The translations under genes and the position numbers were made by a program. A stretch of DNA of 64,000 nt from Aquaspirillum sp. LM1 (lineage in GTDB: Bacteria; Pseudomonadota; Gammaproteobacteria; Burkholderiales; Aquaspirillaceae): positions 2,723,001-2,787,000 of the forward strand of contig NZ_CP019509.1 of NCBI RefSeq assembly GCF_002002905.1. Reading direction: 5' to 3'. Positions 51,756-59,823 of the stretch are shown here, one piece after another. Position 1 is the stretch's first letter. Each line of letters begins with the position of its first letter. Below the pieces are notes generated by a model. It saw only the letters and a list, made by a program, of their open reading frames with translations, searched no databases and was not told where the DNA came from.

Positions 51756-53088
51756 GGGCGTACTCGCTAATGGCGTGGTGCAGTGGCGTGGTGGCGCTGT
51801 CAGGCCGGGTAATCTTCCAGCATCGCGGGTCACCGTCAAACATCAGGTACATGGCTGGGTGGGCCGGGTCGCTGGGGTCGGGCTGGTAGCGCAGGGTGGC
51901 GGCCCAGGTGTCGAGCTCCACGCCAGCCGGGCGGTCGGGGTCGTTGAGGTTGCGGTTATACGAGCCAGCCCACCAGCTGGGCCAATGCACTGCCGCCGGG
52001 CTGGCACCAGGGTAGCAAGTATCCACCTTCACCGTGGCGTGGCCGGGCGTCACGCTGGCACACCATGGCGAGGAGATGAAGGGAAACGGGTCGGGGTCGC
52101 TGGCCGAGGGGGTGGCCATGGCCGGAGGCTGATCCAGGTAGCGGATGGGGTCGGGCAGGCCGTCCTGTTGCAGGCGGCGGGCCAGAAAATGGGTCATCCA
52201 CTGACTGAGCCGGGCGCGATAGTCATCAGCGGTAAAATACAGCAGGGTGTCGTTGAAACCCGCTCGCGGACTGGCCTGGACAAAACGGTTGTCGCCATCG
52301 TCGTTGCGCCCGCTGCTGCCGCAACGGCTGTCGGCCCCGGCGGGAAAGCTCAGCCGGTCCAGATACGCATTGCGCTGAAAACTGCCGTCCCGCAGCTGGC
52401 CGGGCAAGGGCGGGCCGGCGGCAATCAGCAGCCAGGCCACCCGGTCGGACAGCACCTGGCCCTGGCCATTGCAGACAGTCAGCCAGCCGGTGTTGCGGTG
52501 CAGGGTGCGAAAGGTGATGGGCTGGCGGTAGCGGGTGCTGTGCTGCTCGCGCCGGTCCATGACATTGGCTGACACCGCGTACCACAACGCCTGACCATGG
52601 CCATCGCGCAGACGCGGGGCCAGCGCCATGGCCCTGGGGGCATCCTGGGTGAGGCTGTCGCAGGGGTTGGCAATGAAGGGCACGGACAGGGCGGCCCGGG
52701 CTTGTTCGCCCAGATCCGGCAGCCAGCCCAGCCGGCGCAGATTGGAATCGGTGGAAACCAGATGCGTCCCCTCGGTGGTGCAGCTGCTATAGCCCTGGCC
52801 TTTGCGATCCGGATAGGGCAAAGCACCGGGTTCGGCCTCTTCGCCCACGGTGCCAGCCACGACCAGTGGCGGTGCAAACGCCCAGGCCAGCAGGGCGGCC
52901 TGGGCCTGGCCCAATGCCCTGGCGTCCTGCTGGTGCCGCCAGGCGGCATTGTGCGCCGGCTGCAGCCACCAGGGCATCAGCGCCAGACTGCCCAGCAGCA
53001 GCAACGCCAGCAGCATCAGGATCACCATCCCCTGCTGGGATGGGGGTGATTCAGCCGGCGGACAACACCCGGACATGCGCCACCACAC
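51724..53088 (-). CDS. Membrane-anchored pilus-associated protein (PilX/GspK-like N-terminus), unknown function
   Basis: A 454-residue protein whose first 40 residues read as a short leader and SQQGMVILMLLALLLLGSLALM, a hydrophobic helix placed as in PilX/GspK-like minor pilins, though without the glutamate at position 5. The large remainder is Pro-, Arg- and Cys-containing and soluble, and I recognise no named domain. The two prepilin genes downstream suggest these three act together in a pilus or secretion tip. The upstream HDAC-like gene's end overlaps this gene's start by about 38 bases. Confidence 0.55.
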   Translation of the reverse strand: MWWRMSGCCPPAESPPSQQGMVILMLLALLLLGSLALMPWWLQPAHNAAWRHQQDARALGQAQAALLAWAFAPPLVVAGTVGEEAEPGALPYPDRKGQGYSSCTTEGTHLVSTDSNLRRLGWLPDLGEQARAALSVPFIANPCDSLTQDAPRAMALAPRLRDGHGQALWYAVSANVMDRREQHSTRYRQPITFRTLHRNTGWLTVCNGQGQVLSDRVAWLLIAAGPPLPGQLRDGSFQRNAYLDRLSFPAGADSRCGSSGRNDDGDNRFVQASPRAGFNDTLLYFTADDYRARLSQWMTHFLARRLQQDGLPDPIRYLDQPPAMATPSASDPDPFPFISSPWCASVTPGHATVKVDTCYPGASPAAVHWPSWWAGSYNRNLNDPDRPAGVELDTWAATLRYQPDPSDPAHPAMYLMFDGDPRCWKITRPDSATTPLHHAISEYAHAPLPSACPV

Positions 53089-54010
53089 TGCGCGCCAGCG
53101 CCGACAGGTCGTAACCCCCTTCCAGCACCGACACGATGCGGCCTTCGGCGTAGGTGTGCGCCAGTCGCACCAGTTGGCGAGTCACCCATTCGTAATCAGA
53201 CTCGGTGAGCCCCATTGAGCCCATTTCGTCTTCACGGTGGGCGTCAAATCCGGCTGAGATGAAGATCATCTGCGGCTGAAAGGCTTCCAGATTGGGCAGC
53301 CAGGCCATTTCCACCGCCTCGCGGAAAGCGGCGCTGCCGCTGCCGGCCTTGAGCGGGATATTGTGCATGTTTGGCCCCAGCGGCACATCGCCACAGTAGG
53401 GGTAGAACGGATGCTGGAAAATCGACACCATCATCACCCGAGGGTCGTTCTGGAAGATTTCTTCGGTGCCGTTGCCGTGGTGGACGTCAAAGTCGATGAT
53501 GGCCACCCGCTCCAGGCCATGCTGCGACAGGGCGTGCGCGGCGGCGATGGCCACGTTGTTGTAAAAGCAGAAGCCCATCGACTTGGCCGACTCGGCGTGG
53601 TGGCCGGGCGGGCGAATGCTGCAAAAGGCATTGGGGGCCAGCCCTTCGCACACCATGTCCACCGCCTTGACCGCGCCGCCGGCGGCACGGCGGGCGGCGC
53701 GCAGGGTATGCACCATCATCGCGGTGTCCGGGTCTACCCGGTGGGTGCCACTATTGGGCACGCTGGCCTCCAGCGATTCCAGATAGTGCGGTGGATGCAC
53801 GCGCGCCAGTTGCTGATCGGTGACTTCCGGGGCCTCGACTTCGTGCAGCTCGTCGTACAGCTGCGAAGCCATCAGCTGGTCACGGATGGCAACCAGACGT
53901 TCGGGACACTCCGGGTGACCTTCGCCCACATTATGCAGCAGGCAATCCTGATGGGTGATGAAGGCGGTCAGACCGGAACTGGGGAGTTGTTTTTTAATCC
54001 ATGTCAACAA
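53051..54010 (-). CDS. Histone deacetylase-family amidohydrolase
   Basis: A zinc-dependent deacetylase of the AcuC/acetylpolyamine amidohydrolase superfamily. Metal and catalytic motifs are all present: IRPPGHHAE, AIIDFDVHHGNGTEEIF and SAGFDAHREDEMG, plus VLEGGYDLSAL at the end. The natural substrate cannot be told and could be an acetylated small molecule or protein. I place the start at a TTG (54010) with AGGAAG 7 bases before it, giving a 320-residue protein; the only upstream ATG (54118) would add residues unlike the family. The start remains uncertain. Confidence 0.85.
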   Translation of the reverse strand: MLTWIKKQLPSSGLTAFITHQDCLLHNVGEGHPECPERLVAIRDQLMASQLYDELHEVEAPEVTDQQLARVHPPHYLESLEASVPNSGTHRVDPDTAMMVHTLRAARRAAGGAVKAVDMVCEGLAPNAFCSIRPPGHHAESAKSMGFCFYNNVAIAAAHALSQHGLERVAIIDFDVHHGNGTEEIFQNDPRVMMVSIFQHPFYPYCGDVPLGPNMHNIPLKAGSGSAAFREAVEMAWLPNLEAFQPQMIFISAGFDAHREDEMGSMGLTESDYEWVTRQLVRLAHTYAEGRIVSVLEGGYDLSALARSVVAHVRVLSAG

Positions 54011-54306
54011 TTGACTGCTTCCTGAGTATTTCGTCCATTGTAGAAAAGGGCTGGGTGTTTCCCCGCGTATGCCCTGACCCGCCTGGCGCGTGGCGACGCA
54101 GGCGGGAGACAACGTCATTACCAGATGAACGGTACGCGTTGTTCTTGATCATCACCTTGATCCAGCGCAGAAATTTTGCCTGTTCACACGAGGCCAGCGC
54201 AGGAGCGTTATGATTTTAGAATGGATAAAAGTGTGCGCTGAATAGGCAAAAAATGCAATCGTCTGTGGGCCTTATCTGCAGGCTTGGCACTATTGCAGTG
54301 CAACAT

Positions 54307-54345
54307 GATTGCGCCCCATCCGGCCTGGCCGGATGGGGCGCAATC
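54307..54345. terminator. 39-base near-perfect palindrome downstream of rpoS
   Basis: Arms of 19 bases (GATTGCGCCCCATCCGGCC and its complement) meet around one T. It lies 43 bases after the rpoS stop and probably forms the 3' hairpin of the rpoS transcript. No T-run follows on the minus strand, so the hairpin may also act as an RNA stabiliser or a bidirectional block between rpoS and upstream genes. The remaining non-coding sequence here (54011-54306) shows nothing else I recognise. Confidence 0.65.
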
Positions 54346-54387
54346 AGCATGACCTCCCCGCGACACCAAGCGGGGCAGGCCAGGGGG

Positions 54388-55347
54388 CTACAACAGCATG
54401 TCTTTGGAGACACCCTGGCGGCGCAGCAGCCGGCGCAGGGTTTCCAGGCCTTCGATCTGGATTTGCCGCACCCGCTCGCGGGTCAGGCTCATGCTGGCAG
54501 CCAGCTCTTCCAGCGTGCAGATTTCATGGCCATTCAGCCCGTAGCGGCGTTCGATCACCGTGCGTTGTTTTTCATTCAGCTGCTTGAGCCAGTCACGCAC
54601 GTAACGTTCGATTTCGGCGTTTTGCAACAGGGTGTCGGGCTCTTCCTGCTGCTCGTCGGGAATCGATTCGCCGATGGTCAGCATCGGGTCGATGTCCAGC
54701 GGCGCGTCCAGCGAGGCCATGCGTTCGTTCAGGTTGAGAATGCGGCGCACCTCGTCCACCGGCTTGTCTACCAGATGCGCCACTTCCTCCAGCGAGGGCT
54801 CGCGTCCGGCCTGCATTTCCAGATGACGCTGGGCGCGCAGGCAGACATTCAGCTCCTTGATCACATGCACCGGCAGGCGAATGGTGCGCGACTGGTTCAT
54901 GATTGCCCGCTCAATGCTCTGCCGGATCCACCAGGTGGCGTAGGTGGAAAAACGGAAACCGCGCTCAGGGTCAAATTTTTCCAGCGCGTGCATCAGGCCG
55001 ATATTGCCCTCTTCAATCAGGTCCAGCAGCGCCAGGCCACGGTTGATGTAGTGTTTGGCAATATTCACCACCAGACGCAGATTGTGCTCAATCATGCGCT
55101 GGCGGGCGGCAAAGTCGCCCTGCACCACCCGGCGGCACAGGGCTTTTTCTTCTTCGGCGCTGAGCAGGGCGTTATGCCCGATGTCATTCAGATAAATCTG
55201 GGTCACATCGGCCAGTTCATCCATGCCGCTGAAAGGCGACTCACGGGTGTCCTCGCTGGCTTCAGCGGCTGCCGGCTCGTCGTCCAGCGACGGCTCCAGG
55301 GTGTCTGACAGATCTTCTTCGTGCAGGCTGTCGATGCTGTGGCTCAT
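54388..55347 (-). CDS. rpoS: RNA polymerase sigma factor RpoS
   Basis: Stationary-phase/general stress sigma factor of 319 residues. It has an acidic N-terminal region, then sigma-70 region 2 ([41 protein letters not shown], with the [16 protein letters not shown] -10-recognition helix). Region 3 follows ([16 protein letters not shown]), then region 4 ([30 protein letters not shown]). The nlpD-rpoS order with pcm and surE upstream is the classical arrangement. Confidence 0.97.
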   Translation of the reverse strand: MSHSIDSLHEEDLSDTLEPSLDDEPAAAEASEDTRESPFSGMDELADVTQIYLNDIGHNALLSAEEEKALCRRVVQGDFAARQRMIEHNLRLVVNIAKHYINRGLALLDLIEEGNIGLMHALEKFDPERGFRFSTYATWWIRQSIERAIMNQSRTIRLPVHVIKELNVCLRAQRHLEMQAGREPSLEEVAHLVDKPVDEVRRILNLNERMASLDAPLDIDPMLTIGESIPDEQQEEPDTLLQNAEIERYVRDWLKQLNEKQRTVIERRYGLNGHEICTLEELAASMSLTRERVRQIQIEGLETLRRLLRRQGVSKDMLL

Positions 55348-55398
55348 AGTGTGTCCCCTTGATCCCCCTCGCTGTCCGACACGACGTGGCCGACAGAC

Positions 55399-56721
55399 TC
55401 AGGGGGCATTGCCGAGATATTTTTGCGGATCAACCGGCTTGCCAAACCGCCGGATCTCGAAGTGCAGCTTGACCTGGTCGGCGTCGGAGTTGCCCATTTC
55501 CGCAATTTTCTGCCCTTTATTGACTACCTGGCCTTCCTTGACCAGCAACTGGTTGTTGTGCGCATAGGCAGTCAGGAAGGTCTTGTTGTGCTTGATGATG
55601 ATCAGCTTGCCATAGCCGCGCAAACCGGAGCCGCTGTACACCACCTTGCCCTTGGCGGCAGCAGACACCGGCTGACCGGTTTTGCCGCCAATATCCAGGC
55701 CTTTGTTACTATCGGTAAACCGGGCAATTACCTTACCCTGCGTCGGCCAGCTCCAGCTGGAAACTTCTTCGTCACCAGTGAAACTACCCGGCGGCGGCTC
55801 CATCGGGGCCGGGGCCTCCTTGGCGGCAGGCTTGCCAGCATCCTTCACCGGTTTGCTGGCGCTATCGGTTTTGCTCTTGCTGTCTGTCTTGCTGACGGGC
55901 TTGTCTGCCGGTTTTTCAGCTTTTTCAGCCACTTTGCTGGCCGGTTTCTCCACGGCCTTGTCGACAGGTTTGTCGGCTTTGGCCAGTTTTTCGGTTTTTT
56001 CGCTGCTCTCCACTGGCGGGGTCGCCTCGGCCAGCGGGCCAACCTTGCGCACTGCCTCAGCCGAGTATGGCAGCTTGACCGCCTTGGGCGACTGCCGGGT
56101 ACTGCTGTCGGCCACGGGTGGCGTCACTGCCGGCTTGTCTGCCTGGCGCTCAATCACCGGGGCGCTCACTGGCGCAGGCCGGGGCGGCGGAACCGGTTCT
56201 GCCGGCGGGGTCAGACGCAACACCTGATCCACCTTGATGACCCCAGGGTCGTCCAGTTGGTTCCAGGCGGCCACTTCACGGTAGTCCTGGCCAAAATTCA
56301 ATGCAATGCTGTACAGCGTATCACCCGCCTTGACCTTGTAGCTGTCCGGACGGTCGTCGTCCGGATCGCGCGTCGGCGCTGGGCTGCTACTGATAACCGG
56401 CACCGGGCTGCGCATCGGTGCGCTGGCCACCGGTGCAGTCATCGGGTAGGCCGGGATATTGGTGCTGCTGGACACGCTGCTGACCTTGATCGGCGTCTTG
56501 GCCCGATACGGAATCACCTCGCTTTGCGGCGCAGGCTCCAGTACCCGCACTGGCGCGCTGGCCGGTGGCACATACGGGCTTGGGCTGGCCGGGTAGCTCG
56601 AGGCCGTGCGGGACGGCGACGCCCCCTGAACCACCGGAGCCGGGCTTTGTGACAAGGAGCTGCATCCCGTCAGGGTCAATCCCAGGGCGACAAGATAAAA
56701 CGGTTTACGTGCTAGGCGCAT
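55399..56721 (-). CDS. nlpD: Murein hydrolase activator lipoprotein NlpD
   Basis: Outer-membrane lipoprotein that activates amidases at the septum. The signal sequence ends in the lipobox LTGC (Cys20). A LysM domain is at about residues 128-175 (YKVKAGDTLYSIALNFGQ). A long Lys/Pro/Ala-rich linker (about 200-305) is followed by an M23-type peptidase domain with GLDIGGKTGQPVSAAAKGKVVYSGSG and YAHNNQLLVKEGQVV. Such activators typically lack some catalytic metal ligands; here the HxH-like ending reads KLHFEIRRFG. It is upstream of rpoS, and the rpoS promoter of related species lies within nlpD. Confidence 0.93.
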   Translation of the reverse strand: MRLARKPFYLVALGLTLTGCSSLSQSPAPVVQGASPSRTASSYPASPSPYVPPASAPVRVLEPAPQSEVIPYRAKTPIKVSSVSSSTNIPAYPMTAPVASAPMRSPVPVISSSPAPTRDPDDDRPDSYKVKAGDTLYSIALNFGQDYREVAAWNQLDDPGVIKVDQVLRLTPPAEPVPPPRPAPVSAPVIERQADKPAVTPPVADSSTRQSPKAVKLPYSAEAVRKVGPLAEATPPVESSEKTEKLAKADKPVDKAVEKPASKVAEKAEKPADKPVSKTDSKSKTDSASKPVKDAGKPAAKEAPAPMEPPPGSFTGDEEVSSWSWPTQGKVIARFTDSNKGLDIGGKTGQPVSAAAKGKVVYSGSGLRGYGKLIIIKHNKTFLTAYAHNNQLLVKEGQVVNKGQKIAEMGNSDADQVKLHFEIRRFGKPVDPQKYLGNAP

Positions 56722-56873
56722 AGTTCACTATCGCTGAATCATATGTAAGACGACCCTGCCTGCTTTGTCTAGCGACTTTGGCAAGGACGGGGGATTTTCT
56801 TTGAAACCGGGTTCAACAACCAGATGGTATGTATCATGCACACAACATATTGATGATTTGCCGGGCAGCAAGC

Positions 56874-57530
56874 CTACTGCTGACCGTTCAGCAGTGGGAC
56901 AAATCGGACAGGGTCAAGCCGGGTTTTTTGCACAGAATCTTCCTGTTTGTCGATCATCCACAGAAACTGCTCCTGGGTGCCCAGCGGCAGAATCATCCGC
57001 CCCCCCACGGCCAGTTGCTCCAGCAGGGCCGGTGGAATATGCGTAGCAGCTGCTGTCATGATAATAGCATCAAACGGTGCCACTTCGGGCAGGCCAAGGT
57101 GACCATCACCATATTGCAGCCGGGCCCGCACCTGCTTGACCGCACGCAAATTGGCCCGCGCCCGGTCGAGCAACGCCGCAATGCGCTCAATTGAGTACAC
57201 CTCGGGAAACAGCTTGGTCAGGATGGCAGTCTGGTAGCCACAGCCGGTGCCAATTTCGAGAATTTTTTTCGGGGATTTGCCGTTGAGCAGCAATTCGGTC
57301 ATGCGTGCCACGGTAAATGGCTGGGAAATGGTCTGACCATGGCCAATCGGCAAAGCGTCGTCGTCGTAAGCGCGGTGCGCCAGGGCGTTTTCCACAAACA
57401 GGTGGCGCGGCAGTTCAGCCATGGCCGCCAGCACGCGCGGGTCGGCAATGCCTTTTTCGCGCAGCCGGTCAACCATCCGGGTGCGCGTGCGGGGTGAAGT
57501 CATGCCAATGCCAAGGTGCGGGGTATTCAT
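56874..57530 (-). CDS. pcm: Protein-L-isoaspartate O-methyltransferase
   Basis: Repairs damaged proteins by methylating L-isoaspartyl residues with S-adenosylmethionine. The 218-residue product has [27 protein letters not shown], the [17 protein letters not shown] segment, the SAM-binding motif [15 protein letters not shown], and [17 protein letters not shown]. The ATG at 57530 overlaps the surE stop (ATGA), better than alternatives at 57542 and 57677. It is coupled to surE and followed by nlpD. Confidence 0.95.
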   Translation of the reverse strand: MNTPHLGIGMTSPRTRTRMVDRLREKGIADPRVLAAMAELPRHLFVENALAHRAYDDDALPIGHGQTISQPFTVARMTELLLNGKSPKKILEIGTGCGYQTAILTKLFPEVYSIERIAALLDRARANLRAVKQVRARLQYGDGHLGLPEVAPFDAIIMTAAATHIPPALLEQLAVGGRMILPLGTQEQFLWMIDKQEDSVQKTRLDPVRFVPLLNGQQ

Positions 57531-58270
57531 GATGCGAGCCATGCAGAAAAGGGGTCCAGGGCGGAGTGAGCGGTCAGGTCCAGTTGTAGCGGAGTCAGCG
57601 AGACCGCGCCAGCCGCCACGGTATGGAAATCGGTTCCTGGGCCGGCATCTTGAGCGGCACCCACGCCCCCCACCCAATAGACCGTCTCGCCTCGTGGGTT
57701 CTGGCTGCGAATCACCGGTTCGGCATGGTGACGCCGGCCCAGCCGGGTGACCTGTAACGGCCCCAGTTGGTCTGGCGCAATATCCGGCACATTGACGTTC
57801 AATAACGCAGGGGTGCTCCAGGGTGCCGCCAGCCAGCGCGTCACCAGTTGTTCGGCCACCCGGCAGGCCGAGGCGAAATGCCGGCCAGGTTTGCCGGCCA
57901 GCGACAGGGCAACCGCCGGCACACCCAGCAGATAGGCCTCGGTAGCGGCGGCCACGGTGCCGGAGTACAGCGTGTCATCGCCCATGTTCGGACCGTGGTT
58001 GATGCCGGAAAACACCATGTCGGGACGCTGTTCCATCAGGCCGGTGATGGCCAGATGGACGCAGTCGGTGGGCGTGCCGTTGACGCTGAAAAACCCGTTG
58101 GCGGCCCGGCGGGCAATCAGCGGGCGGTCCAGCGTCAGCGAGTTGGACGCGCCGCTGCGGTCGCGCTCGGGGGCGACCACGGTGACCGAGCCAAAACGCG
58201 ACAGGGTCTCGGCCAGGGCGGCAATGCCGGGGGCAAAGTAACCGTCGTCGTTGCTGATCAAAAAATTCAT
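57527..58270 (-). CDS. surE: 5'/3'-nucleotidase SurE
   Basis: Survival protein with nucleoside monophosphatase activity. At 247 residues it has the N-terminal signature ILISNDDG-like motif (here [16 protein letters not shown] at residues 4-19), [17 protein letters not shown], the metal site [23 protein letters not shown], and the C-terminal [19 protein letters not shown]-like region. It overlaps pcm by 4 bases. Ordinary copy. Confidence 0.96.
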   Translation of the reverse strand: MNFLISNDDGYFAPGIAALAETLSRFGSVTVVAPERDRSGASNSLTLDRPLIARRAANGFFSVNGTPTDCVHLAITGLMEQRPDMVFSGINHGPNMGDDTLYSGTVAAATEAYLLGVPAVALSLAGKPGRHFASACRVAEQLVTRWLAAPWSTPALLNVNVPDIAPDQLGPLQVTRLGRRHHAEPVIRSQNPRGETVYWVGGVGAAQDAGPGTDFHTVAAGAVSLTPLQLDLTAHSALDPFSAWLAS

Positions 58271-58365
58271 GGCGTGTCACTCAAGGTGAATGGGGCGATT
58301 GTAACCCGCCAAGGGCAAAAGGCCATGTCATTTCACCGCTGGCACCAGGCCGATGCGCGTGCGCA

Positions 58366-59283
58366 TCAGGCCACGTAGCGCTGGCTGAACGCCAGCATGC
58401 GTTCAATCGGTGCCCGGGCAGCGTCCATCTGGGCCGCGCTCAGGTAGTCGATGTGCGTGCCCTGGCCAGCCTGGGCAGCCTGCACTGCCGCAATGGTGTT
58501 CAGCTTCATGTATGGACAGGAATTGCACTGGCAGCCGGCGTAAATCGGTGCCTGCAGCAGGTTCAGATCCGGGCGGGCCTGATGCATGTTGTACAGGATG
58601 CCGTCTTCGGTGGCGACAAAAATACTGGCCTGCAGATCACCCTGATAGTTTTTGACCCAGTTCAACATGCCTGAGGTGGAACCCACGTAGTCTGCACGTT
58701 GCAGTACCGGCAACGGGCTTTCCGGGTGCGCAATCAGGAAAACTTCACCCGGCGCGCTGGCAAAGGCTTCGTTGAGCGCGGTTTCGTTGAACTTGTCGTG
58801 CACCTCGCACACTGCCGACCACAGCGGCATGTCGTAGCCGTACTGGAAATTCAGGTAAGCCCCCATATTGCGGTCGGGCGAAAAAATCACTTTTTTGCCT
58901 TCGGCGTACAGGTGGGCAATGATGTCGTCAACATTGCGGCTGGTGACAATCCAGTCGGACAGCGCCTTGTGCTCGGCGCTGGAGTTGATGTAGGACACAT
59001 GCACGTGATCGGGGTAGCTTTCCCGCCAGGCCCGCAAGGCACCGACATCGGTCTGGGTGACCAGCGAGCAGGTGGAGCCGGCATCAGGCAGAATCACCGT
59101 GGCCTGGGGGTTGAGAATCTTGGCGGTTTCCGCCATGAAGCGCACACCGGCAAACACGATGATGTCGGCCTGGGCGTCGCGGGCATACAAGGAAAGCTCC
59201 AGGCTGTCGCCCACCTTGTCAGCCATATGCTGGATTTCAGGTGCAGTGTAGTAATGGGCGAGGGTCACAACACGGGGGGACAT
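58366..59283 (-). CDS. nadA: Quinolinate synthase A
   Basis: Iron-sulfur enzyme condensing iminoaspartate with dihydroxyacetone phosphate to quinolinate, the first committed intermediate of NAD synthesis. The 305-residue form has the family's AHYYTAPEIQHMAD opening, FAGVRFMAETAKILNP, the DAGSTCSL and CEVHDKF cysteines, the VGSTSGM motif and CQCNSCPYMKLN with the last cluster ligand. It is transcribed leftward from the region shared with the Pat-like gene. Ninety-five bases separate it from surE. Confidence 0.95.
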   Translation of the reverse strand: MSPRVVTLAHYYTAPEIQHMADKVGDSLELSLYARDAQADIIVFAGVRFMAETAKILNPQATVILPDAGSTCSLVTQTDVGALRAWRESYPDHVHVSYINSSAEHKALSDWIVTSRNVDDIIAHLYAEGKKVIFSPDRNMGAYLNFQYGYDMPLWSAVCEVHDKFNETALNEAFASAPGEVFLIAHPESPLPVLQRADYVGSTSGMLNWVKNYQGDLQASIFVATEDGILYNMHQARPDLNLLQAPIYAGCQCNSCPYMKLNTIAAVQAAQAGQGTHIDYLSAAQMDAARAPIERMLAFSQRYVA

Positions 59284-59823
59284 CGGGTTTGGCTCCTGCC
59301 GCAGAAAAGGCGGCTGATATTGGGCAAGGCTGCAGAGGCTCTGCTGCAGTGCGCTGCCGCCGGCTGACGAAGCGGGCAGTGCAATGCATCATGAAATGAA
59401 CCGCGTCAGAACCAGGGCTGACAACCCGGTTTTGCGCGCACGAAAATCGAAACATAGCAAAAAAGCCACAGCGCTGCCAGCGACACGCCGCCGGCAGCAT
59501 GGTAATGACCCGCCGTTTTTGCGAAGGGAAACAGACTGGTAGATAATGTTGCATTGCACAATACTCACCCGGTATTGTACTCAGGCTGCCGATGCAGTGC
59601 GCTCTATCCCCCCGCAGAGAGCACTTGCCCGCATGTTTTGCCAGACAGATTCCGCCGTGGCCCAAGTGGTCCGCCCGGCAGTCTGCCCTTTGAGACTGGC
59701 AAACCAACGACCGACGGCCACATTGCGGACAGCACGCGGCCATCCCCGCCTGTCTGGCCCTGCTGGCGACGCCGGTCATCCCGTGCGTCACGATAAAACT
59801 GATTGAATGACCAGGCTAAAACC
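59284..59823. promoter_or_regulatory. Divergent intergenic region nadA / Pat-like gene
   Basis: About 540 bases with no gene I can support. A perfect inverted repeat ACAATAC (59558-59564) / GTATTGT (59572-59578), with 7 bases between, stands out as a candidate operator. TAATGT and similar AT-rich hexamers nearby could be promoter elements. Open frames here are short shadows. Confidence 0.35.
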
